DNA of 25,897 bases from Emiliania huxleyi CCMP1516 (Eukaryota > Haptophyta > Isochrysidales > Noelaerhabdaceae), in NCBI RefSeq assembly GCF_000372725.1, contig NW_005198243.1, positions 679,538 to 705,434 of the forward strand. The letters run 5' to 3'. Each line of letters opens with the position of its first letter. Within the stretch, counting starts at the first letter, position 1. The notes beneath the pieces were generated by a model, which was given only the letters and a program-made list of their open reading frames with translations, was not told the origin of the DNA and did no database searches. The position numbers were made by a program, and so were the translations under genes. Positions 17,252-25,202 of the stretch are shown in pieces.

Positions 17252-18000
17252 CCGACCTAGCCGCCAAAAACGGAATGGGGCGCCCAACACGTGCCGGATT
17301 ACTGTGCCCTCCCCGGGTGCAGCCTTTCGGTTCGTGAAGGGTCGGTGCGAGTCGTGCTTTCCTCGATCCCCCGCCCTCCCCCGCCATCTCCGCCGCTTTG
17401 TTTGGCTCTCCAGCCTTACCACCATCGCGGGCGACCATCGGGAGGCGGCGAGGCGAAATCAGACTCGGTCGAAAGACCCCAGATCGGCATCCATGCCTTT
17501 CTGGACAGGGTGGCCCGCCACAACGACCCCTGGAATTGCGACTCGCCGCTTTCCTCCCGCTGTGATCCTGAGCTCTGTGTCTTGGTTTGCCAACAACATA
17601 CATACAGAGTGGTTCGACTCCACACAAATCCGAGACGGTGACGGGAAGCGTCGTGCGATCTCAGGCCCAGTGAGGTAGTGCGCCAGACCAACCCGGATCC
17701 TGCTGAACGAGCTCCTCTTGTAGCTCGATCGGTCACACCGCCATCGCCGCCGGGGAGAGGGGGGACGACACTGCTTCGGCAGCGTGCACCTCGATCCTGC
17801 ACCGTGTTTGTTATGACCCCCCCCAATGAACACTCCAGTGAGGGTGGGCGAGACGATCGAGGGGTCCCGTACCATGCGGAATCGACCCTATCCAGTGCTC
17901 AAGTGCTCAACAACATACAAAACCCAAAACTAAAGAGCAGAGCGCTGCTTTCCGTCGTGCGTCCTTCCTTGCTGCGACTCCGTTTATCCCGCCGACGACG
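17252..18000. other. Intergenic, no gene recognised
   Basis: Several overlapping open frames (for example 17875-17459 on the minus strand and 17304-17678 on the plus) have ordinary amino-acid composition but no motif I can name. A B-box-like ggttcgactcc at 17611-17621 lacks a matching A box. gtgctcaagtgctcaa at about 17896 is a small direct repeat. Confidence 0.35.
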
Positions 18001-18177
18001 ATGGCTCTGATGATGATCCCCCTGGTGTACTTGGGCATTGGTGCCGTCTCTGCTCTGGGCGCTGGCGTCGGCACGGCGCTTGGCTTCGCCACCGGCCTGC
18101 AGATCCGCAGGTGGCTGCCAAAGTCACCGCCTGGCGAGCAGCACTCCACGGCCACCGTGCCGCTGGTGCATGCCTGA
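18001..18177 (+). CDS. Possible 58-residue single-pass membrane protein
   Basis: Not assigned to a family. ATG at 18001 in a good initiation context (gacgATGg), TGA at 18175-18177. Residues 5-33 are one hydrophobic helix with repeated small-residue spacing (GIGAVSALGAGVGTALGFAT), a GxxxG-rich pattern seen in helix-packing membrane peptides; then QIRRWLPK gives a positive flank and a short polar tail ends PLVHA. Third positions are mainly G/C. It is isolated, 1.9 kb upstream of lpxB on the same strand. It could also be one exon of a larger gene or a chance frame. Confidence 0.35.
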   Translation: MALMMIPLVYLGIGAVSALGAGVGTALGFATGLQIRRWLPKSPPGEQHSTATVPLVHA

Positions 18178-19288
18178 GGCCTGTCCTCCGATTGAGAAGC
18201 GCAGGTTACTCTCAAGCACGAACACTACAAACGCGCGTGCTTCCGTCTGGCCCGGCTGTGCTTCGTGATAGCGCTGCCGTGAACTAACGGCTGTTTGAAT
18301 GTGCAGCTTGACGCGGGGTCCGACGTGGTGTGAGGGTCTCTCGTGGTTTGTGTGATTCCTCTGTCATGAAATGGTCATAAGCCTTGCCCGCTCTGCCCCC
18401 GCCCGGTCCCAGCCCAGGCGCGAGGCTTCCACCTCTCTCCTCTCGCCAAGCTCGAACGCGTCCTGCCGCCCGAACACCGACACGGATACGGCGGGGTCTC
18501 CGGCACACATGGTGACATGGAACACGACCCAACCCCGCGCGCCGATGCACTGTGCTGCCGACGTGCGCGCCGCACAGGGGCGGCGCGACCCAGCTGATCA
18601 TCTCTAGTGGCGGGCCGAGCGGCGGCGGGTGGCTTTTCGCGGCAGAGGCCATCAGAGAAGCGGCAGCGCCCCACGAGCCCCTACGAGCCACGGAAGATCA
18701 CGGACGACACGCCACACGCCACGCAGCGGTGCACTCTACAAGCGTCGTGCGTCGATGTCGTGCGGCTTCTCGGGGTCAGTCCGTCACGAGTAGAGTTTGA
18801 GGCGGTAGCCGTATGTGTTGGTGGCCAACTTACTTGAGAGAGACTGGGATTCTTCTGGTCCCGTGCCCAGTCAGTCCAGTATCAGACACCAGGGGGACAT
18901 ACAGGATAGCATGCCCCGAGAACGGCGACATTTGGCGGAGGAAACCTGGGAAGGAGGGCGGTTGTGCCTTTCTTTTTGTGCTTCCGGGGGACTGTTCTCT
19001 CGGCGCCCATGGCCTTCTGAGGTTTCGTACTAATGACGTCCTTCTTGGCACTTCGGGCGTCGGTGTGTGCGTATCTGTGGTGTCTTTTCCCCCGGTATCC
19101 GGTATATGCTACGCGCGCCGGCGCTTCTTCAAATCCAGCGTTTCTTGCCGGTCGAGCAGCTTCTCGCGAAGCCACTCGAGTGCGCGACGAGCGCGTTCGA
19201 GGCCGCGCCGGAGCTAGCGTCTGATGACGCGCTCAATTAGATCGTTCGCCGTGCATGTCGACGACGATGAAAAAAAATGTCGTTTGAG
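18178..19288. other. Intergenic with a possible terminal exon on the minus strand
   Basis: Nothing recognised in most of it. On the minus strand 19213-19109 reads LERARRALEWLREKLLDRQE and ends KKRRRA-stop; it is preceded by gctag, a possible acceptor, and resembles the amphipathic C-terminal helix of a larger protein, but no upstream exon was found. The motif tagcatgccccgagaa (about 18907) recurs at about 9263, next to repeat copy A. Confidence 0.3.
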
Positions 19289-19570
19289 CGATGCCCTGTG
19301 TCCGCCTTGCTGTGTTCCCTAACATCGAAGGCTAAGCTCGACAAAAATTCGCTAGCGTCTTTTCCTCAATCAGGCTCGGACTGGACACCAGCGCGGTATG
19401 GGTGGACGCGGCGGACAGAAGTGATGACGGACGGCCAGGATGACGGCACGCACGCTGGAGCGACACACAGACACACAAATTCACAAGACCCACCGGTACC
19501 CTCTCTTTATGATATTGCTGATTACTAACTAAGGACCCACCAGACAGAGCACTAACTAAGGGGCCCTGAG
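19289..19570 (+). repeat. Dispersed repeat family, copy D
   Basis: The 5' part (gcgatgccc, tgtccgccttg, aacatcgaaggctaagctcg, aaaaattcg) matches copy A. About 50 nt of unrelated sequence (19356-19409) then separate it from gcggacagaagtgatgacgg, which continues through the CA-rich part, taccctctctttatgatatt and attactaactaagg to acccaccag (19543), then agagcactaactaagggg to 19570. It is the longest copy and lies 500 bp upstream of lpxB. Confidence 0.85.
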
Positions 19571-20070
19571 CCTCGCCCTGTACCCCAAACTTCAACGAAA
19601 AAATTCACTCGCCCGCGCGCGGGCGGCGGCGGGTGGGCGGGATGTCTGTGGGCCCGAGAGCAGCGATGTGCCAAATGTGTGAGAGAGAGTCTGGGGGGCG
19701 TGTTTGGGGAGATGGGGGATCGGGGGGGTGGCTCGTCCAGAGGGGCAGGGAGCGGAGGCGAGAGGCGATACCCGAGGAGCACGTCGTTGAACACGTAGCG
19801 AAAGAGAGACCGCCTAGGCCCTAGGTCGTCCCCATGTCCGCCGGTAGTCTCCTGCGGCGGCGGGATCGGCCTCTGCTGCTGGACCTGCGGCCCCGGCTGC
19901 GGCGGCTGCGGCGTCCACGTTCAGAGGCCTGTCTCGCTGCACGGCCTCGTGTCGTGCGAGGTTGGCCGAAAAGAGTAAAATTCTCCCCCTCCCACACCGC
20001 GCCAGCCTGCGCCGGCCTCCAACCAGTTCTCAATCGACCGGGCCCGCAGAGGCTCTGTCTGCCTGTCTGC
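19571..20070. other. lpxB upstream region
   Basis: Contains ggatgtctgtgggcccgaga (19640-19659), shared with 9041-9060. The frame is open from an ATG at 19834, but 19960-20070 reads as leader sequence, and the residues encoded upstream of 20071 do not look like part of the enzyme. No promoter element is obvious. Confidence 0.4.
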
Positions 20071-22106
20071 ATGCGGCGCTGCGCTGCCGCCAACCTCCGC
20101 CTCCGCTCCCTGCAATGCCGCCGCCTCAGCTCGCGCTCTTCCACGTCGCCCGCCGTCGTCTTCCTGGTCGCCGGCGAAGCGTCGGGCGACGTCATAGGCG
20201 GTCGCCTGATGCGGGCACTGCGCAACGAGTACGGTGGCGCCATCCACTTTGAGGGTGTCGGAGGCGATTCGATGCGAGCCGAAGGGCTAGCCTCCTCCCT
20301 CTTCCCCATGTCGGAGCTCAGCGTCGCCGGCTTTGCCGAGGTGCTCCCGTCGCTACCACGCATCGCTGCCCGGCTCGTGCAGACACAGCGCGCAGTCCGG
20401 CGTGCGCAGCCGCACGTCGTCGTCGGGATCGACTCAAAGGGCTTCAACCTCCGCCTGCTCCGCTCGCTCGCACATCGCCGCGCCGCCGCCGGCCGCAACG
20501 GCATCCCAGCGGCGCCTGTCCTCGTCCAGTACGTCGGCCCGTCGGCGTGGGCCTTCGGCGACGCAGACGCGCGGGCGGCGCGGCTGCGCGGAGGCGTGGA
20601 CGAGCTCCTCGTGCTGCTGCCATTCGAGGAGGCGGCCGCAGCAGCGTCGCCCGCCCCGCCCCGCAGCCCCGGCCCTCCTCCCCGCCCTCGCGCGCCAGCT
20701 TCCACCGGAGCACTCGCTGCCCACGGCCCCGCGCCTTGCCCCACCCCGAGGCGCTCTTTCGGCGCGCCGGAGTGCCCGCCACCTTTGTCGGACACCCGGC
20801 GCTCGACGACGTGGCGATCGGAGGCGAGCCGCCGGGCACGGCGGCGGAGCGGGCGGCCGAGGCGGCGGCCTTCCGGCGCGAAGTCGGCCTCTCGCCGTGC
20901 GCGCAAGTCCTCTGCTTGCTGCCTGGTAGCCGTGCGCAAGAGGCGTGCGACTGCGGTGTGCGAGGCCAGTGCGTGCCTCTCGGCCACTCCGCGCGTCGCT
21001 GGGTCTCCAGGTGAGGGCGATGCTGCCGCTGCTGCTGCGTGGCGCGGCGAGTCTCGCCGAGCGGCGGCGGCGCGGCGAGGCGCTCTCTAGCCGCTGGGCC
21101 GGTCTCGCTCGAGGGGCGGCGGACACGCATGTCCGCGACACGTCCACGACATGTCTTGGGGCACGTCCCACAGGTCTCGCTCGAGGGGCGGCGGACACAC
21201 AGGCGGCGGGAGGCGGCCCCGACCGGTCGCGAGTGGTGCCGCATCTAGGTCCGATCGAGCTGGTCGTGCCCGCGGCGCCGGGGATGCGCGGCGAGGTCGA
21301 TCGCATCGTGCTCGAGACTCTGGCGGGAGGCGCAGCGAGAGGCGCAGCGGGAGGCGTGAACAGGAGGTGTGAACGAGAGGTGTGAACAGGCAGCGAGAGG
21401 CACAGCGGGAGGCGGCGCGCGCTGCAGCGTGGTCGGGAGCGGGTCTCGCCGGGCTGCTTTCGGCGCCGCGGACGTCGCCATCGCCGCTTGCGGCACGCCG
21501 CTCGTCGCCGCGACGCGCCGAGTGGGGAGGGGTTTGGCTGAGCGGCGTTGTGGGCCTTAGGCACTGCGTTCCTCGAGCCGCTGCCCACCCCTCCCTCCCG
21601 GCGGCCCCACCCGCCGCCGCGCCGACAGGCACCATCAACCTCGAGCTCGCGGCGGCGGGGGTGCCGCAGGTGGCCGTCTACTCGACCAGCTGGCTGACGG
21701 GCTTCGTGATCCGGCGGGACACGCCCCTCCACTGCCCTCGCGGCAGGCCGTAGGGTACCCCAGGCCGCCCGCCCGCGCCACCCCTCCTCGCCACCCCTCC
21801 TCCCCGCGCCGCAGGCGCCTCCTCCGCCCTGTCCTCCGGCACGCCTCCCTCCCAAACATCCTCGCCGGCCGCACCCTCCTCACCGAGCTCCTCTTCGAAG
21901 ACTGCACGCCGTGCCGCATCGCCGAAGAGGCAGACTTCCTCCTCGCCCGCCCCTCCCTCGCCCGCGCCGAGGCGGCTCAGATTCGGCAGCTGGTGCTGCC
22001 TTCCCTCCGCGCCGTCGGTGACGGCGGCGAGCCGCAGCTTGCAAGCCGCGCAGCCGCGCGCGCTTTGCTCCGCCACCTGCCCGAGGCGCAGACTTGTACG
22101 TTGTAG
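20071..22106 (+). CDS. lpxB: Lipid-A-disaccharide synthase, nuclear, probably mitochondrial
   Basis: GT19 glycosyltransferase that joins UDP-diacylglucosamine to lipid X to form the lipid A disaccharide. Exons: 20071-20631, 20751-20942, 21011-21074, 21249-21329, 21412-21492, 21629-21713, 21815-22106; phases agree and give about 451 residues (bacterial LpxB is about 380). Family landmarks in order: VAGEASGD (about 33-40), ELSVAGFAEVLPSLPRI, VVVGIDSKGFNLRLL, VGPSAWAF, LLPFE|EALFRRAGVPATFVGHP, LCLLPGSRAQE, IELVVPAAPG, FGAADVAIAACGT, LELAAAGVPQVAVYSTSWLT, and HASLPNILAGRTLLTELLFE. The N-terminus (MRRCAAANLRLRSLQCRRLS) is Arg-rich without acids, as in mitochondrial presequences; plant LpxB is mitochondrial. 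All six introns are best read as GC-AG. The exact edges of introns 3 and 4 are less certain because they lie in repeats. Confidence 0.93.
21101..21198 (+). repeat. 26-bp direct repeat in lpxB intron 3
   Basis: 21101-21126 (ggtctcgctcgaggggcggc and 6 more) recurs exactly at 21173-21198, 72 nt apart. Between them are three to four 11-bp units ending in acgtcc/atgtc (21127-21165). The segment 21102-21173 would itself be a perfect GT-AG intron (gtctcg...cccacag) whose removal leaves a single copy. Family alignment instead suggests a longer intron, 21075-21248, with the duplication nested inside. Confidence 0.85.
21332..21414 (+). repeat. 25-bp direct repeat in lpxB intron 4
   Basis: 21332-21356 and 21390-21414 match at 24 of 25 positions (gcagcgagaggcrcagcggg and 5 more), 58 nt apart, with gtgaac repeated three times between them. 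The boundaries G|gc (21330) and gggag|GC (21411) use sites inside or next to the copies, so the intron is flanked by duplicated sequence and removal shifts into the conserved frame GSRRAAFGAADVAIAACG. Confidence 0.8.
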
Positions 22107-23133
22107 AGACTCCGTAGTGCGTGAGGGTCAGTCAGTCTTACACACCTCCAAGCATGGAGGACGGGCCCACACGCACACACACGCTGCACACGATTGGCTC
22201 GGGAGCCGACACGAGGCACGCTGTCACCGGCCGTAGCACTGGGTCCGGACTGCTGGACACACACAGCACACAGCTCACAGAACAGCTCACGAGGTGGCGC
22301 TGTATAGTGGGGTTCTCAGGGACCGACACAGGAGAAGAAGGTGGGGCACAGGGACAGGACACAGGACTCACGAACTGATATCCCAACCCGCGCCGGGGGC
22401 GGTGGCGCGCGCGAGCGCCGGGGTGTTTGGACCCGCAGTCTGGCAGGCGCCAGGCCACAGATCCGCCGGCAGAGCCTTCAAGCCAAAAAAACTGTTCAGT
22501 TTTCAAAGGCAAAAACGCCAGCCTACGCCCTCCCCTCACACTGACACTTCTCCCCTATTCCCGTCTTTAGGTTGCGCACATCTCCCAGCGAGCTAGGTTC
22601 TCCGCTTTTTCTCCCCTAGTCATCTGCCCGCGCCGCGCGCCTCTGTGGGCGTCTAGTGCAGCCACTGACAGAACTGTTCCAAAGGAGTGGTCAACGTCTC
22701 GCCTGAAGTCGGGTGGGCTCGCGCACTGCTTAGCCCTAGGGGAGGGGTGTGTGTGAGGTGTCGGAATGGTAAGGTTTCAGGCCGCCAAGGTGTGGGGGAT
22801 TTGGGGGATGAGTCAGGAGCCAGCAGCCTTCCTGCTGGACCTGAGTTCACAGCTCCTCCGCCCGACGGGGTGGTCCCTTGGATTCGGGCCCCGCTCCCTT
22901 TTCCTGCGCCTGGTCTGTCCCTGTCAAGTGTGTGTTGCGAGATGCAGAGCTGGTTAGGCTGGAGCGCGGGCGGTGCGGTGGCAGGCGAGGGCAGCGCGGT
23001 AGGCGAGAGGCGGCCGCGGGGCTTCGAGTGGCGCGATAGGAGGGTAGGCTGGCTGTGGAGGGGCGCCGCGTGGCCTCGGCAAATGAGTAGTGCTTTATGA
23101 GCGGCCAGTTTTGTGCGTATTGCATATCGAGCC
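22107..23133. other. Downstream of lpxB, no gene recognised
   Basis: Holds the 3' UTR region of lpxB and then unremarkable GC-rich sequence with scattered short repeats (acacac, cacagg). A pyrimidine-rich stretch with cccgtctttag at about 22560-22570 resembles a 3' splice site, but no exon follows that I can identify. Confidence 0.4.
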
Positions 23134-23314
23134 TGCGGTGTGGCCTAGTTGGTGCAGCGTTCGGGTCGGGGACGTTTTGGTCGTTGGTTCGAGCCCAGCT
23201 GGTGCAGTTCGTAGTCGCGTAGCGCGCGGGTGCGCGGCAGCCTCGGCAACCGAGGCGACAGTGGCGAGCAGGGGCGAGCAGGGGTCAGAGCAGTGCGGCG
23301 CGCCCAATTTTTTT
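23134..23314 (+). mobile_element. tRNA-like / SINE-type pol III unit
   Basis: A perfect A-box TGGCCTAGTTGG (23141-23152) and B-box GGTTCGAGCCC (23186-23196) are 45 nt apart, the spacing of an intronless tRNA. A 74-nt tRNA-like fold is possible: T arm GTTGG/CCAGC, anticodon-arm stem CGTTC/GGACG, and a weak acceptor stem. The D stem does not pair and position 33 is G, so it is not a working tRNA. A T7 run at 23308-23314 would stop pol III. The most likely reading is a tRNA-derived SINE or tRNA pseudogene transcribed over about 180 nt. Confidence 0.55.
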
Positions 23315-23657
23315 CGATGGGCTCGGTCAGTGGGCGTGTCAGGAGGCGGCCGGCCGGGAGAAACTCGGCAGTAAAACTCCCGCGCCGGCCCAGGAGGTGG
23401 GAGTGTCACGGAGGCGGCCATTGGCGCGCGCTCCTTGTCTTCGTGGGTCCGAGTTTTTTTTGAGAGCGAGAGAGCAGAGCCTTCAAGCCGCATCCGCGAT
23501 CCGCGCCGGCTCTCAGAAGAGATCCGGCGCGGTGCTGACCGCGTCCTCGCAGCGGACCACCGAGTTCACGATGATGTCCGAGGAGAAGCGGTGAAGCTGC
23601 GGCACGATGCGGTAGTCGCACAATGCCGCATTGCGGTTTGCGGCACTCCTGCTGCAA

Positions 23658-24234
23658 CGCGCACCTTGTGACGGTGCCCTGGCAAAATCGTCCCGATTTC
23701 GATGCGCGATTTAGCTAAGTCCCAGAGCCGTTTACGCATGAGCGGGCCCCCTCACCAGCCTAGGGCTCGCGCTTCTGGCCCGAGGTGTCGCCGCTGCCTC
23801 CCGCGCCCTCCGGCGCCTGCTGCTACTGCCGGTCGGCCGGTCGGGTCCGCGCGACGGCTCCATCCTCGAGACGTAGCGGTCGCTGAGCGCTTTCTCGACC
23901 GCTACGTCTTCCAGTGCACCCTTCACCGCGACCCTCGAACCTGCGCTGCGCGGCGCAGTTGCTGCCGAGCGAGACGCCCCCGCCCGCGCAGGGGCGGCAT
24001 CACCAGACGCTACCGCATGGCCGAGCAGCGAGCAGTGTGTGCCGCAGTGCCCGTCCGGGCCCTTTTGCAGCTGCCTCTATTGGGCGTAAACCGCGGATAT
24101 AAGGGTCTATACGGAGGTGGGTGGCCTCTTAGAGGTATGGGAGCCGCTGGCACCGCGCTTGGCGCCGCGGATGCACGTACGAACGAACATTATGAAATCG
24201 GGACGATTTTGACCCAAAAATCACAAGGTGCGCG
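23658..24234. mobile_element. 577-bp element with about 42-bp terminal inverted repeats (MITE-like)
   Basis: The left end is cgcgcaccttgtga (23658-23671), an 11-nt spacer, then caaaatcgtcccgatttc (23683-23700). The right end is the exact inverse: gaaatcgggacgattttg (24194-24211), a 9-nt spacer, then tcacaaggtgcgcg (24221-24234). Both blocks match perfectly (18 and 14 bp). Each inner block contains a small palindrome, aaatcg-tcc-cgattt. No transposase-like frame is inside, so it would be non-autonomous. Target-site duplication is not evident. Composition inside is GC-rich, like the host. Confidence 0.8.
23869..23909. repeat. Perfect 14-bp stem hairpin inside the MITE-like element
   Basis: agacgtagcggtcg (23869-23882) and cgaccgctacgtct (23896-23909) are exact inverse complements around a 13-nt loop (23883-23895). 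Confidence 0.9.
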
Positions 24235-25202
24235 CGGCGGTGAGGAGAGCGCGAGCCCTTGAGCTGCTGGAGTCAGTCCATCGCCCGCGCATGCGCGCTG
24301 GCCTTGAGGTGGTTCCACCAACAACTGGCCCAGGGGTTGTGACCCTGCGCAAAGCGCAGGAATTTGCCGAGCGCGCCCTTGGTCCTAGGGCCCCGCTCGG
24401 GGAGTTGAAGGCGGCCGCCGTGGTGCGCGTAAGGGTTCCGGAGAACCTCTTGGCACCACGCGAGTGGCGGCCGCCACTCCGACGCGCCGCCGGTGGCGCC
24501 GCGCAGAGCGCGCAACACCAACACCACCAGAGGTGCGCCCAAAAGCCACGGGGGTGAGGGTAGAGTAAATAAACAAATAAAACGGACATACTAGGAGATG
24601 GGTAAAAAGGAACAGTTCCCCGCCCTGCGATCTTTGTGCAGGGTTCTTTGTGGGTGTGATCCAGATCGGCGACTTAGCCGGGGTCGTCCTCCCGATCGAT
24701 GGGGGACTAGAGCACACTAGCCGTCTTCCACATGGTCCCTCGGGATCGTCGTGGCATGTTGGGCGAGCCGAGGAGATCGGCCGCCGAGAAGAGATCCCCG
24801 CGGAACTTTTTTTATCATTTCACAGGTGACTAGACGCTCTCGACGCACGAACAAGAAGTGCTTCATTGTTCTAATGTACCGTGCTCTGCTGTCTCGGACC
24901 AGACTAGGACAGACTACAGGCATGGATCGAGCGGGACGCTCATCATCAACCGTCAAGCAAGACAAGCCCACTCACTCCGCGCGCCGCAAGCCCGCCTCCA
25001 CGTCGGTCACGCCCCTACCCTCGCCACGTCCGTTGCACTACTGGACGCGGGCCCTCCTCCTCGTCCATTGCGAGGCCATCGACGGTGCAAGCGAGCACGG
25101 GTGGCGCGTCGATCTGCGCAGGCGGATCGCGAGGCACAGTCCCCTGCCAAGCCGCTTCGACGATCGCCAGGTGCGGCCTGGCGGACGCCGGCCGCGCGGC
25201 CC
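24235..25202. other. Intergenic, no gene recognised
   Basis: Contains small hairpins cctgcgc-aaa-gcgcagg (24344-24360) and ccctgc...gcaggg (24623-24643), and an AT-rich patch with two aataaa words (24565-24582, +). Near 24806-24827 a T-run followed by cacaggtg resembles a 3' splice site. This is the 3' side of the minus-strand RCC1-repeat gene. Open plus frames over 24751-25521 run antisense to that gene and are not supported. Confidence 0.4.

Noticed and set aside
17611..17621. B-box ggttcgactcc suggesting a tRNA
   Set aside because: No A box about 45 nt upstream and no acceptor pairing.
17459..17875. Possible retroelement protease-like frame on the minus strand
   Set aside because: Only a vague resemblance; no catalytic motif, no neighbouring reverse transcriptase or integrase.
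19834..20070. Upstream ATG extension of lpxB
   Set aside because: The added residues are low-bias and unlike the family; the ATG at 20071 gives a compact presequence directly before the conserved domain.
20632..20750. Reading lpxB as one unspliced frame through 21090
   Set aside because: The frame loses family similarity after LLPFEE and regains it as ALFRRAG in another frame, which requires an intron.
20071..22106. Bacterial contamination as the source of lpxB
   Set aside because: Six phase-consistent introns and the same GC-AG style as the neighbouring myosin gene show that it is nuclear.
23134..23207. Functional tRNA-Asp (GTC in the anticodon position)
   Set aside because: D stem does not pair, base 33 is G, acceptor stem is weak; kept only as a tRNA-like/SINE unit.
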